A stretch of DNA of 64,000 bases, from the NCBI RefSeq assembly GCF_003096715.1, contig NZ_QEOL01000031.1, positions 41,810 through 105,809 of the forward strand. The letters run 5' to 3'. The notes beneath the pieces were generated by a model that worked only from the letters and a program-made list of their open reading frames with translations, had not been told where the DNA came from and did not search any database. Within the stretch, counting starts at the first letter, position 1; every line of letters starts with the position of its first letter. A program made the position numbers and the translations under genes. Source of the stretch: Paraburkholderia silvatlantica (GTDB taxonomy: Bacteria; Pseudomonadota; Gammaproteobacteria; Burkholderiales; Burkholderiaceae). Positions 8,995-18,159 of the stretch are shown one piece after another.

Positions 8995-11685
8995 ATGTCC
9001 GATACCGCCACGCCCACCGTGATCCGCCGCGAAGACTACGCGCCGCCCGCGTTTCTGATCGATACCGTCGACCTCGAATTCGACCTCGTGCCCGAGCGCA
9101 CAATCGTCAAGAGCACGCTGCGCGTGCGTCGCAATCCCGAGGCGCAACCCGCCACGCATCTCGAACTGATGGGCGAGCAGCTCGAATTCCTCGGCGCGGC
9201 GATCGACGGCAAGCCTTACGCGAATGTGCGCGCGCACGAACACGGGCTCACGATCGAGAACGTGCCCGAAGCCTTCACGCTCACGCTCACCGGCGCGTGC
9301 GCGCCCGAAGCCAACACCACGCTCTCGGGCCTTTACGTGTCGAGCGGCAACTTCTTCACGCAATGCGAGGCCGAAGGTTTTCGCCGTATCACCTGGTTCC
9401 TCGACCGCCCCGACGTCATGGCGACCTACACGGTCACGCTGCGCGCAGACAAGATCGCCTACCCGGTGCTGCTTTCGAACGGCAACCTGATCGCCGAAGG
9501 GGAACTGCCCGATGGCCGTCACTATGCGAAATGGGAAGACCCGTTCCGCAAGCCGAGCTATCTGTTCGCGCTCGTGGCGGGCAAGCTCGTGGCGCTGGAA
9601 GAACGCATCCGCAGCGGTTCGGGCAAGGAGAAGCTGCTGCAGGTCTGGGTCGAGCCACACGATCTCGACAAGACGCGCCACGCCATGGACTCGCTCATTC
9701 ACTCGATCCGCTGGGACGAGCAGCGCTTTGGCCTCGAGCTCGATCTCGACCGCTTCATGATCGTCGCCGTGAGCGACTTCAACATGGGCGCGATGGAGAA
9801 CAAGGGGCTCAACATCTTCAATACGAAGTACGTGCTCGCGAACCCCGAAACGGCCACCGATGTCGATTTCGCGAACATCGAGGCCGTGGTCGGCCACGAG
9901 TACTTCCATAACTGGACCGGCAACCGCGTGACCTGCCGCGACTGGTTCCAGCTGAGCCTGAAGGAAGGCCTCACGGTGTTCCGCGACCAGGAGTTCTCGG
10001 CGGCGATGTCGGGCGGCGACGAGAACGAAGCCGCGCGCGCGACCAAGCGTATCGAGGACGTGCGCGTGCTGCGCCAGATGCAGTTCGCCGAAGACGCAGG
10101 CCCGATGGCGCACCCGGTGCGCCCCGAGAGCTATGTCGAGATCAATAACTTCTACACGATGACCGTCTACGAAAAAGGCGCGGAAGTCGTGCGGATGTAT
10201 CAAACGCTGCTCGGACGCGACGGTTTCCGCAAAGGCATGGACCTGTACTTCCAGCGCCACGACGGCCAGGCCGTGACCTGCGACGACTTCCGCCACGCGA
10301 TGGCCGACGCCAATGGCCGCGACCTCGCTCAGTTCGAGCGCTGGTACAGCCAGGCGGGCACGCCGCGCGTCGCCGTGAGCACGAGCTACGACGAAGGCAC
10401 GCGCTGCTACAGCGTGACGCTCACGCAAGGCTACGCCAACGGCGCGCCCGCCGCGCGCGAAACGCAAAAGGGCCCGCTGCACATTCCGTTTGCGATCGGC
10501 CTGATCGGCCCGGACGGCGCGGACCTGCCGCTGCGCCTCGAAGGCGAAGCCGCCGCGCACGGCACGACGCGCGTGCTGGAGCTGACCGACACGCAGCAGA
10601 CCTTCACGTTCGCCGATGTGATGGTCAAGCCCCTGCCCTCGCTGCTGCGCAACTTCTCGGCGCCTGTCATCGTCGACTACGACTACGGCAACGACGAACT
10701 CGCGTTCCTGCTCGCGCACGACAGCGACGCGTTCAACCGCTGGGAAGCGGGCCAGCGCCTCGCCACGCGCGAGTTGCTCGCGCTTGCCGCTCGCTCGGCG
10801 GCGGGCCAGCCGCTCGAAATCAACACCGCGCTCGTCGATGCGTTCCGCCGCGTGCTGACCGACGAATCGCTCTCGCCGTCGTTCCGCGAGCTTGCGCTCA
10901 TGCTGCCTTCGGAAACGTATCTCGCCGAGCAGATGACCGAATCCGATCCGGCTGCCGTGCATGCCGCGCGCCAGTTCGTGCGCAAGCAGCTGGCAACGGC
11001 GCTGCGAGGCGAATGGCTCGCGGCCTATGAGCGCAATGTCACGCCGGGCGCATACGAGCCGACGCCCGAGGCGGCCGGACACCGCGGGTTGAAGAACCTC
11101 GCGCTCTCGTATCTCTCGGAACTCGACGATGCCGCGCAAGCGGTGCGACTCGCCACGGCCCAATACGACGCCGCGAACAACATGACCGACCGTTCGGCGG
11201 CGCTGTCCGCGCTGCTGAACGTGCAGGCGGCGACGGGCGGGGACGTCGCGCGCCGCGCACTCGAAGACTTCTACGTGCGCTTCGAGAAGGAACCGCTCGT
11301 GATCGACAAGTGGTTCGCGCTGCAGGCCACGCAGCGGGGCACGGCACAACGCCCGACCATCGAGACGGTGCGCGCGCTCATGGGTCACCCGGCGTTCAAC
11401 ATCAAGAACCCGAACCGCGCGCGCTCGCTGATCTTCAGCTTCTGCGCCGCGAACCCCGCGCAGTTCCACGCCGCCGACGGCTCCGGCTACGCGTTCTGGG
11501 CCGACCAGGTGATCGCGCTCGACGCGCTCAATCCGCAGGTCGCGGCGCGCCTCGCGCGCAATCTCGAACTGTGGCGCCGCTTCACGCCCGCGCTGCGTGA
11601 CGCGATGCGCGCGGCGCTGGAGCGCGTCGCCGCCGAAGCCAGGTCGCGCGACGTGCGCGAGATCGTCGAAAAGGCGCTGGCTTGA
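8995..11685 (+). CDS. pepN: Aminopeptidase N (M1 family)
   Basis: Cytoplasmic zinc metallo-aminopeptidase that trims N-terminal residues from peptides, 896 residues, close to the usual PepN length. The substrate-recognition motif GAMENKG lies near residue 263, and the zinc motif H301-E-Y-F-H305 is followed by the distal glutamate in LKEGLTVFRDQEFS. The C-terminal DUF3458-type and helical regions are complete. ATG 8995 begins the conserved MSDTATPTVIRREDY; a longer open frame upstream has no family sequence. A Rho-independent terminator follows. Confidence 0.95.
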   Translation: MSDTATPTVIRREDYAPPAFLIDTVDLEFDLVPERTIVKSTLRVRRNPEAQPATHLELMGEQLEFLGAAIDGKPYANVRAHEHGLTIENVPEAFTLTLTGACAPEANTTLSGLYVSSGNFFTQCEAEGFRRITWFLDRPDVMATYTVTLRADKIAYPVLLSNGNLIAEGELPDGRHYAKWEDPFRKPSYLFALVAGKLVALEERIRSGSGKEKLLQVWVEPHDLDKTRHAMDSLIHSIRWDEQRFGLELDLDRFMIVAVSDFNMGAMENKGLNIFNTKYVLANPETATDVDFANIEAVVGHEYFHNWTGNRVTCRDWFQLSLKEGLTVFRDQEFSAAMSGGDENEAARATKRIEDVRVLRQMQFAEDAGPMAHPVRPESYVEINNFYTMTVYEKGAEVVRMYQTLLGRDGFRKGMDLYFQRHDGQAVTCDDFRHAMADANGRDLAQFERWYSQAGTPRVAVSTSYDEGTRCYSVTLTQGYANGAPAARETQKGPLHIPFAIGLIGPDGADLPLRLEGEAAAHGTTRVLELTDTQQTFTFADVMVKPLPSLLRNFSAPVIVDYDYGNDELAFLLAHDSDAFNRWEAGQRLATRELLALAARSAAGQPLEINTALVDAFRRVLTDESLSPSFRELALMLPSETYLAEQMTESDPAAVHAARQFVRKQLATALRGEWLAAYERNVTPGAYEPTPEAAGHRGLKNLALSYLSELDDAAQAVRLATAQYDAANNMTDRSAALSALLNVQAATGGDVARRALEDFYVRFEKEPLVIDKWFALQATQRGTAQRPTIETVRALMGHPAFNIKNPNRARSLIFSFCAANPAQFHAADGSGYAFWADQVIALDALNPQVAARLARNLELWRRFTPALRDAMRAALERVAAEARSRDVREIVEKALA

Positions 11686-11751
11686 TCAGACGAAAGTGCA
11701 CTGGTCGACACACAACGCGCGGCGCCTGAGTCGCGCCGCGCGGCGACCCAC

Positions 11752-11779
11752 GAACCGGCCTTCGCGCCGGTTTTTTTTG
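11752..11779 (+). terminator. Rho-independent terminator after pepN
   Basis: A six-base-pair stem ACCGGC/GCCGGT (11754-11759 with 11766-11771), extended by A-T pairs, is followed by a run of eight T. It lies 67 nt after the pepN stop. Confidence 0.85.
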
Positions 11780-11949
11780 CGCATTTTTTGGCGATTAATT
11801 TTGGCGGCGCGAAGCATCCCGTCACGGCGCGAGAAGCCGCTCCAGCAAGCCCGGGGGGCCCGGCGCTTTATTTTGCGCGGCTGTGCGGCGGGAGGTCACA
11901 GTCGAGCGGGTAGAATTGCGCTATTCCCAAGCGTATCCGGAGTACTGCA

Positions 11950-12966
11950 ATGGCTTTGCAACGTCGCACCACCCTCACCAAGTACCTGATCGAGCAGCAG
12001 CGCCAGCACCGCAACCTGCCCGCCGACCTGCGTCTTCTGATCGAAGTCGTCGCGCGCGCGTGCAAGGCGATCAGCTTCAACGTCAGCAAGGGCGCGCTCG
12101 GTGACGCCCTCGGCACGGCCGGCAGCGAGAACGTCCAGGGCGAAGTGCAGAAGAACCTCGACATCCTCTCGAACGAAATCCTGCTCGACGCCAACGAATG
12201 GGGCGGCAACCTCGCCGCGATGGCCTCGGAGGAGATGGAAACGTTCTTCCCGATCCCGGCCAACTATCCGAAGGGCGAATACCTGCTCGTGTTCGACCCG
12301 CTCGACGGCTCGTCGAACATCGACGTGAACGTGTCGATCGGCACGATCTTTTCGGTGCTGCGCTGCCCGGACGGCCAGCAGGCAACCGAGGAGTCGTTCC
12401 TGCAGCCCGGCACGAAACAGGTCGCCGCAGGCTACGCCGTGTACGGCCCGCAAACGGTGCTCGTGCTCACGACCGGCCACGGCGTGAACTGCTTCACGCT
12501 CGACCGCGAACTGGGCTCGTGGGTGCTTACGCAAAGCAACATGCGCATTCCGGAAGACACTCGCGAATACGCGATCAATGCATCGAACGCACGCCACTGG
12601 TACGAGCCGGTGCAGAAGTACATCGGCGAGCTGAACGCCGGCAAGGACGGCGCGCGCGGCGATAACTTCAACATGCGCTGGATCGCATCGATGGTCGCGG
12701 ACGTGCACCGCATTCTGAACCGCGGCGGCATCTTCATGTACCCGGCCGACAAGCGCGACCCGTCGAAGCCCGGCAAACTGCGGCTGATGTACGAAGCGAA
12801 CCCGATGTCGCTCATCGTCGAACAGGCGGGCGGCATGGCGACCAACGGCGAAGAGCGCATTCTCGACATCCAGCCGAAGAGCCTGCACGAGCGCGTAGCC
12901 GTCTTCCTCGGCTCGAAGAACGAGGTCGAGCGCGTCACGCGATATCACCGCGAAGCGAAAAAATGA
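11950..12966 (+). CDS. fbp: Fructose-1,6-bisphosphatase class I
   Basis: Gluconeogenic and Calvin-cycle phosphatase hydrolysing fructose-1,6-bisphosphate to fructose-6-phosphate. It has 338 residues, as usual for proteobacterial class I enzymes. The metal and phosphate site motif DPLDGSSNIDVNVSIGT and the NMRWIASMVADVHRIL and GKLRLMYEANPMS blocks are intact. CGGAG lies 9 nt before ATG 11950 as ribosome-binding site. It is a single gene between two terminator-like elements. No cbb genes are nearby, so a role in gluconeogenesis is the simple reading. Confidence 0.95.
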   Translation: MALQRRTTLTKYLIEQQRQHRNLPADLRLLIEVVARACKAISFNVSKGALGDALGTAGSENVQGEVQKNLDILSNEILLDANEWGGNLAAMASEEMETFFPIPANYPKGEYLLVFDPLDGSSNIDVNVSIGTIFSVLRCPDGQQATEESFLQPGTKQVAAGYAVYGPQTVLVLTTGHGVNCFTLDRELGSWVLTQSNMRIPEDTREYAINASNARHWYEPVQKYIGELNAGKDGARGDNFNMRWIASMVADVHRILNRGGIFMYPADKRDPSKPGKLRLMYEANPMSLIVEQAGGMATNGEERILDIQPKSLHERVAVFLGSKNEVERVTRYHREAKK

Positions 12967-12985
12967 AAAAAGATGAGGAAACGGC

Positions 12986-13014
12986 TTGCATAATTCGCGG
13001 CACTTTCCTATAAT
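12986..13014 (+). promoter_or_regulatory. Sigma70-type promoter for tRNA-Thr
   Basis: TTGCAT (12986-12991) and TATAAT (13009-13014) are 17 nt apart, with the mature tRNA starting 19 nt beyond the -10. This is close to consensus. Confidence 0.8.
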
Positions 13015-13032
13015 CTTTCTTCTCTGATGCAC

Positions 13033-13108
13033 GCCGGAATAGCTCAGACGGTAGAGCAGCGCATTCGTAATGCGAAGGTCGGGGGTTCGATTCCTCTTTC
13101 CGGCACCA
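13033..13108 (+). tRNA. tRNA-Thr (anticodon CGU)
   Basis: A 76-nt cloverleaf with encoded CCA. Acceptor GCCGGAA pairs with TTCCGGC; the anticodon loop reads TTCGTAA with anticodon CGT; the T-loop GGTTCGATTC is intact. A consensus promoter lies upstream and a strong terminator downstream, so it is a single-gene unit. Confidence 0.96.
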
Positions 13109-13118
13109 GGATTCAAGC

Positions 13119-13149
13119 AAAAAGCCCAGTCTTCGGACTGGGCTTTTTG
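13119..13149 (+). terminator. Terminator after tRNA-Thr (bidirectional)
   Basis: Stem AGCCCAGTC / GACTGGGCT with a TTCG tetraloop, flanked by A-run and T-run, so it can work in both directions. It also faces the end of the convergent LysR gene. Confidence 0.9.
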
Positions 13150-13231
13150 CTTTGTGCCGTCGGCGCACGGCCCTGCGTGCGCAGGGCTATCCAGCGTCTC
13201 GCGAACCCTTTCGGTCCCATCATCGCCCCGC

Positions 13232-14200
13232 TCACGCGACGCGAGCCTGGACGCCTTCACGCTTCTCGCGCAGAAAGTCGATGAACGCGCGCAGCTTGGG
13301 CGGCAACGGCGCGCGCCCGGCCGTATACAAATAGAACCCTGGAAACGACGCGCCCCACGGCTCGAGCACCGGCACGAGCCGGCCTTCCTCCAGCTGTGTA
13401 CGCACGTAATCCTCGATCACGTGCAGAAGACCCACGCCCTGCTCCGCGGCGCGCACCATCGTACGCAGATCGTTCGTCACGAAGCGGCCCTCGGTGATCA
13501 CGTCGAATACGCGCCGAGGTTCGTCCGGCTGCGCGAACTCCCAGCGATAGACGCCGCCCGTCGCGAAGCGATAGTGCAGGCAGTCATGCGCGGCGAGGTC
13601 GTCGGGGGTGACGGGCCGCGCGTTGCGCTCGAAGTACGCCGGCGAACCCACCACGACGATACGAATCGGCCCGCCGATCGGCACCGCCACCATGCCGGGC
13701 GCAACCGATTCGCCCAGGCGGATGCCCGCATCGAAACCGTCGCCGACCAGATCGGCGAAACCGTCGTCGAGCGCGAGCTCGAGCTTGATCTGCGGATAGC
13801 GCGTCATGAATTCCGCAAGGTGCGGCATGACGAGCAACTCGCTCGCCACGCGCGGCAGGTTGATGCGCAGCGTGCCGGCCGGTGCGTCGCGCGAGGCGTC
13901 GAGCGCATCGAACGCCGCCTCGATCTGCAAGAGCGCGGGCTGCACATGCGCGAGAAACTGCGCACCCGCCTCGGTCAGCGCAACCCGGCGCGTCGTGCGA
14001 TTGAAGAGCCGCACGCCGAGTTGCGCTTCGAGTGCCCGCACGGTTTGCGAAAGCGCCGAAGTCGAGCAGCCCGCGGCAGACGCCGCACGCGTGAAGCTGC
14101 CATGGCGCGCGACAGCAGCCACCGCAAGCAGTGCGGGCAGGCGTCCCGCCAGCCCCGACGCGGCGGCCGACGCGAACGCCTGATTGGAAACCGTGCCCAT
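13232..14200 (-). CDS. LysR-family transcriptional regulator
   Basis: DNA-binding regulator of 322 residues. The N-terminal winged HTH is clear (FTRAASAAGCSTSALSQTVRALEAQLGVRLFNRTTRRVALT, in two parts around residues 37-75), followed by a periplasmic-binding-fold effector domain with APAGTLRINLPRVA and DAGIRLGESVAPGMVAVP, as in the large CrgA/DsdC-like group. ATG 14200 faces the divergent aldo-keto reductase gene. A perfect TGTGAAG-N5-CTTCACA palindrome lies 12 nt upstream of its start, suggesting autoregulation and control of the neighbour. The inducer is unknown. Confidence 0.9.
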   Translation of the reverse strand: MGTVSNQAFASAAASGLAGRLPALLAVAAVARHGSFTRAASAAGCSTSALSQTVRALEAQLGVRLFNRTTRRVALTEAGAQFLAHVQPALLQIEAAFDALDASRDAPAGTLRINLPRVASELLVMPHLAEFMTRYPQIKLELALDDGFADLVGDGFDAGIRLGESVAPGMVAVPIGGPIRIVVVGSPAYFERNARPVTPDDLAAHDCLHYRFATGGVYRWEFAQPDEPRRVFDVITEGRFVTNDLRTMVRAAEQGVGLLHVIEDYVRTQLEEGRLVPVLEPWGASFPGFYLYTAGRAPLPPKLRAFIDFLREKREGVQARVA

Positions 14201-14211
14201 GTTGTCCTCAT

Positions 14212-14230
14212 TGTGAAGCCTGACTTCACA
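14212..14230. promoter_or_regulatory. Palindromic operator candidate between lysR and aldo-keto reductase
   Basis: TGTGAAG CCTGA CTTCACA is a perfect 7-bp inverted repeat, centred at 14221, between two divergent starts (14200 and 14318). Position and symmetry suit a LysR-type site; the identity of the binding protein is inferred. Confidence 0.6.
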
Positions 14231-14317
14231 GTGCTTTCAGGTGAACCCGATTTTTCCACAAAAAGGAAAGGCGCAAGATGAGCTTGCGTTCACCACTCAC
14301 TCTTTGAGGAAATCGCC

Positions 14318-15436
14318 ATGAAGCTCGATAGCTACACCCTGCTCGGCCGCTCAGGCCTGCGCGTCAGCCCCATCGCCCTAGGCACAATGACGTTCGGCAC
14401 CGAATGGGGCTGGGGCGCCGACGAAGCCACCGCACAGCGACTCTTCGACCTCTATGTCGACGCAGGCGGCAATTTCATCGACACCGCCGACCTCTATACA
14501 GAAGGTACGAGCGAAACCTGGGTGGGGCGCTTCGCGGCAGCGCGCGGTCTGCGCGAGCGGCTCGTCATCGCCACCAAGTATTCCTACAACGCACAAGCGG
14601 GCAATCCGAACGCCGGCGGCAACCATCGCAAGAACCTGCTGCGTGCGCTCGACGGCTCGCTCAAGCGCCTCGGCACCGATTACATCGATCTCTATTACCT
14701 GCACACGTGGGACCGCATGACGCCCGTCGACGAGGTGATGCGCGCCATGGACGACGCCGTGCGCGCGGGCAAGATCCGCTACGTGGGTCTCTCCGACGTG
14801 CCCGCGTGGTACGCGGGCCGCGCGCAGACGCTGGCCGACTGGCGCGGCTTCGAGCCGGTAGCGGCCATGCAGCTCGAATACTCTCTGATCGAGCGCAACG
14901 CGGAACACGAATTCGCCGATCTCGCGACGCAACTCGGCATGGGGCTCGTGCCGTGGAGTCCACTCGGCATGGGCGTGCTGTCGGGAAAATATCGGCCGTC
15001 GCAGGCAGGCGAAGGCGTGAGCGGTGCGGGCCGCTTGCAGACGGTGGGCGCAAAGCCGCCGCCCGGTTTCGACAAGCTCTCGGCGCGTAACTTCGCGATC
15101 GTCGCCGAGCTCGAGCGGGTCGCGCACGAGGCCAATCGGCCCATGGCCCAGGTTGCGTTGAACTGGCTGTATCAGAAGCGCGGCGTGGCGAGCATCATCG
15201 TGGGCGCAACCAGGGCCGCGCAACTCGAAGAGTCGCTGGGCGCGCTCGACTTCATGCTCGCCCCTGAACTGATCGCGCGTCTGGACGCGGCCTCCGAGCC
15301 CGCCCACCCGTTTCCGTACTACATGTTCGCGGACGGCCACCAGTCACGCATACACGGTCAGGTGGAAGTGCGCGCGACGCCCGCGAACCATGCTCACGTC
15401 CAGCGCGTGCCGGCGCCACCGGAGGCACAAACGTAA
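14318..15436 (+). CDS. Aldo/keto reductase
   Basis: NADPH-dependent oxidoreductase with a TIM-barrel fold, 372 residues. Family features: GRSGLRVSPIALGTMTFG at the start, active-site aspartate and tyrosine in FIDTADLYTEG, catalytic lysine in VIATKYS, histidine in DLYYLHTWD, and the C-terminal cofactor loop IIVGATRAAQLEE. It resembles the YajO/Tas-like group. GAGGAAATCGCC upstream of ATG 14318 is a good ribosome-binding site. It is divergent from the LysR gene, its probable regulator. Substrate unknown. Confidence 0.9.
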   Translation: MKLDSYTLLGRSGLRVSPIALGTMTFGTEWGWGADEATAQRLFDLYVDAGGNFIDTADLYTEGTSETWVGRFAAARGLRERLVIATKYSYNAQAGNPNAGGNHRKNLLRALDGSLKRLGTDYIDLYYLHTWDRMTPVDEVMRAMDDAVRAGKIRYVGLSDVPAWYAGRAQTLADWRGFEPVAAMQLEYSLIERNAEHEFADLATQLGMGLVPWSPLGMGVLSGKYRPSQAGEGVSGAGRLQTVGAKPPPGFDKLSARNFAIVAELERVAHEANRPMAQVALNWLYQKRGVASIIVGATRAAQLEESLGALDFMLAPELIARLDAASEPAHPFPYYMFADGHQSRIHGQVEVRATPANHAHVQRVPAPPEAQT

Positions 15437-15992
15437 CGAATTATCGGAGCGCATCCATACGCCGCGCCCGAATGCGCGGCTATTTACGTACGTTCGGTCA
15501 TTAAATCGCGGCCAAATGCCGGGCAACAAAGTATTAATCCCCCAATCGGATAGAAACGGACGCTTACATAGTTTTAATTCTTATTAACGTTTCGACGTCA
15601 ACGGCTAAGCATAATCGACCGTTGTAGACGAACGGCGGGTGCACGCTGAAGCTGAAGCCGCAGGTACCGGCCGAGCTTGCGTGTCGCGCAACACGGACGC
15701 GCCAAGACTGGGCGAACGCGCTTCCCAGAGCCCAGGGGGAACAGCGATTGAGGCGTTGTACGACTGCAGCATGCGCTGCGCGGGAAATCCGGGACAAAGG
15801 TCGAACGTGCGCGATTCACGCAGCATGCAACAGTGCGAAGAACATTCCAACAATTATATTCCTGCGCCGTTAATCCCTTGTATCGCTGTGCGAAGAAAGC
15901 AACACGCGTGCGAGAAAAGCACTGTTACGGTAAGCGGGACTAGCGCAGTAGAAGTGACGAGCCGGATAATCGGCTTACATAGGAGAAAGATC
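15437..15992 (+). other. Gap without a convincing gene
   Basis: About 550 nt, visibly AT-richer than the genes around it in its second half. A frame open from 15639 into the downstream small gene has no recognisable sequence and a non-coding look. I see no tRNA, transposase remnant or strong terminator. It presumably contains the promoter of the small gene at 15993. Confidence 0.4.
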
Positions 15993-16142
15993 ATGGATGC
16001 CAAACCGCCAAGGATTCCGACCCCGGACAAAGTCTTCAGCCCGGATCCGGAACCGGTGGCCGTCGAGTTTCTCGGCGACGAATTGCCCGCTCACGTGCGG
16101 GCATTTCTCGACGAGCAACGCAAGGCACACGAACAGAAGTGA
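15993..16142 (+). CDS. Small acidic hypothetical protein
   Basis: A 49-residue protein, rich in Pro, Glu and Asp, starting MDAKPPRIPTPDK and ending in a charged, probably helical HVRAFLDEQRKAHEQK. It has no signal peptide or membrane segment. The case for a real gene is the strong ribosome-binding site AGGAGAAAG 3 nt before the ATG. I do not recognise a family. It stands alone between the reductase and the chorismate mutase. Confidence 0.6.
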   Translation: MDAKPPRIPTPDKVFSPDPEPVAVEFLGDELPAHVRAFLDEQRKAHEQK

Positions 16143-16392
16143 CGGGGAAGTGCACACCTACGCGCTCGCGGGTTCACACGCTGCAGGTGTTCGTGTGCAT
16201 ATCGACACGCGTAGCCGAGGAACGCGCGTGGCATGCTGCGTGCGCAATGTTGCGTCGTAGCGGCTAGTACCCGGTGCGCTCGATCGCGGGCGCGCCTCGC
16301 TTCGACCATCTCGATTCGACCTCAGCGCCGTTAAACGCAAGGGCACCATAACCGGCTATGCTTCGGTTTTTATTGCCGGCTTCTTCCACTCG
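16143..16392. other. Short intergenic region
   Basis: 250 nt between the small acidic protein and the chorismate mutase. I see no gene and only weak promoter-like A/T patches near 16350-16380. Confidence 0.35.
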
Positions 16393-16983
16393 ATGACATT
16401 GCTGACCCGCGCGAGCGCGCGTTGCGCTGCTGCGCTGCTCTTCGCGCTGCCGATCGCATCCGTCCATGCCGATGGTGACGACACCGCCCTGACCAACCTC
16501 GTCGCGCTCGTTTCGCAGCGGCTGGCGCTCGCCGAGCCGGTCGCGCGCTGGAAATGGCAGCATCACAAGCCCATCACCGATACGCCCCGCGAAGACGCCC
16601 TGCTCGCCGACGTGCAGAAGCGCGCCACGGCAACCGGCGTCGATCCCGCGTTTGCGCGCGCGTTCTTCCGCGACCAGATCGACGCCAGCACGCAGGTGCA
16701 GAAGTCGCTGTTCGACACGTGGCGTGCCTCCCAGGCACCCAGCGACCCCGCGCCGGATCTCGCCACGGCGACGCGGCCGCAACTCGACAGACTCACCGGA
16801 GAACTGATCGGCGCGCTCGCGCGCGTGCAACCGCTGCGCGGCGCGCCGGATTGCCCGGCGCGCGTCGCAAGAACGGTGGCGAACTGGAAGGAGCTCACGC
16901 GTTACGACTCCGCCCGCGCGAATGCGATGAATCAGGCGCTCGAACACGTCTGCGAATCGGGCGGCGTGGGCGGGGTCGCCTAA
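16393..16983 (+). CDS. Secreted chorismate mutase, AroQ gamma class
   Basis: Converts chorismate to prephenate. The 196-residue protein begins with a Sec signal (AALLFALPIASVHA, cleavage after about residue 26), so it is periplasmic. The AroQ fold is visible as TALTNLVALVSQRLALAEPVARWKW, split by the K-W-x-x-x-K-P-I-x-D signature of substrate binding, then DALLADVQKRA and FFRDQIDAS. The C-terminal extension with two cysteines is typical of the gamma class. The frame is complete. It converges with the exonuclease gene 9 nt away. Confidence 0.85.
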   Translation: MTLLTRASARCAAALLFALPIASVHADGDDTALTNLVALVSQRLALAEPVARWKWQHHKPITDTPREDALLADVQKRATATGVDPAFARAFFRDQIDASTQVQKSLFDTWRASQAPSDPAPDLATATRPQLDRLTGELIGALARVQPLRGAPDCPARVARTVANWKELTRYDSARANAMNQALEHVCESGGVGGVA

Positions 16984-16992
16984 GCGCGGCTG

Positions 16993-18159
16993 TTATGCCG
17001 CGCTCGTGAGGCCGTCGGCCTCGGAAGGCTGCAGCACCTGCACGCGCAGGCCGCGCTCGAAGTGTGTTTGCAGAATGCGCCAGGTCGAAAGCTCGAACAC
17101 GCGCTCGGCGCTGCTGTCCACCAGCGCCTCCGCCTCGGCCGTACTCGGAAAGGCGCCCATATAGCACCAGCGATCGATCAGGTGATAAACGTCGGCGTCA
17201 TTCGTCGAGTCCTGTTCGAGCACGACCACTGCGCCGGCGAATGGCCAAGGCGCGGCTCCAAGGTCGGCTGGGTCGCGCTTCGATACCCGCGGGACGCGGT
17301 TGAACGAGGGCTTGAGCCTTGCGATCCACTGCGCCTCGACAAGAAGCGCACCAAGCTCCCCGCCTGTTGCACGCCACTCCACGCGGCGGACCTGCTGCGC
17401 CATCCGTTGTTCGCGCGACGAGCGCCGCTCACCCGAAAGATGTGCGCGCACACGCTGGCGCACCCGCACGCTGCGCCCCACATAGAGCGGAACATCGTTC
17501 TCGCCGTAAAACGCATAAACGCCGTGGCCTGCCGGCGCCGTCTCGATCAGTTCGTCGGTGATGTCGCCAGCCAATACGTGGCGACGCGTCGTGCGCTCGA
17601 TCTGCGATGCCAGCGCGTCCCCTGGCACCAGTGCGGGCAGGCGTTGCCAGAACTGCCAGAGCAGATCGGCATCGGCGAGCGCGCGATGGCGATCCGACGG
17701 CACGAGCGCGTGGCGCTCGACCAGCGCGTCGAGCCCGTGGCGCTTCTCACCCGGAAAAAGCGCCCGCGAAAGGCGCACGGTGCAAAGCACATCGGGGTTG
17801 AACGAATAACCGGCACGCTCGAACTCCGCGCGCAGAAAGCCGCGGTCGAAGGCCGCGTTGTGCGCGATGAAGAGCTTGCCGGCGAGTCGCCCGTGGAGTT
17901 CCGCGGCGATCTCGGCGAAGCGCGGCGCGCCGCGTACCATCTGGTCCGTAATACCGGTGAGCTGCTGGATAAAGGGCGGGATAGGCTGACCGGGATCGAC
18001 GAGGGTGCTCCATCGTGTCACCCGTCCTTGCGCCACCTCCACAACGCCAACTTCGGTAATGCGGTGCTCGCCTACCGAACCGCCGGTCGTCTCGAGGTCC
18101 ACGAAGACGATGGGAAGGTCGCCGGCCAGCTGTGCGGCGCTCAAGGAGGAATCAAACAT
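16993..18159 (-). CDS. DnaQ-type 3'-5' exonuclease fused to GIY-YIG nuclease domain
   Basis: A two-domain nuclease of 388 residues. Residues about 10-180 are a DEDDh exonuclease, with FVDLETTGG, AHNAAFDRGFL and HRALADA supplying the acidic residues and histidine. Residues about 205-290 form a GIY-YIG domain (GVYAFYGENDVPLYVGRS, then RQRVRAHL and ALLVEAQWIARLKPSFN) like that of UvrC or Cho. Such fusions are annotated in many proteobacteria as polymerase III epsilon-like or Cho-like excision proteins; a DNA repair role is inferred. ATG 18159 is chosen because MFDSSLS precedes the first conserved strand; the frame extends 14 codons further upstream. Confidence 0.83.
   Translation of the reverse strand: MFDSSLSAAQLAGDLPIVFVDLETTGGSVGEHRITEVGVVEVAQGRVTRWSTLVDPGQPIPPFIQQLTGITDQMVRGAPRFAEIAAELHGRLAGKLFIAHNAAFDRGFLRAEFERAGYSFNPDVLCTVRLSRALFPGEKRHGLDALVERHALVPSDRHRALADADLLWQFWQRLPALVPGDALASQIERTTRRHVLAGDITDELIETAPAGHGVYAFYGENDVPLYVGRSVRVRQRVRAHLSGERRSSREQRMAQQVRRVEWRATGGELGALLVEAQWIARLKPSFNRVPRVSKRDPADLGAAPWPFAGAVVVLEQDSTNDADVYHLIDRWCYMGAFPSTAEAEALVDSSAERVFELSTWRILQTHFERGLRVQVLQPSEADGLTSAA

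Noticed and set aside
8794..11469. An 891-residue minus-strand open frame opposite pepN
   Set aside because: Antisense shadow of pepN; no recognisable domain.
13070..14281. A 403-residue + strand frame starting inside tRNA-Thr
   Set aside because: It begins in the tRNA, runs through the terminator and opposite the LysR gene; the LysR reading is clearly the real one.
15639..16142. A longer version of the small acidic protein
   Set aside because: The upstream part has no ribosome-binding site and irregular composition, whereas AGGAGAAAG directly precedes the ATG at 15993.
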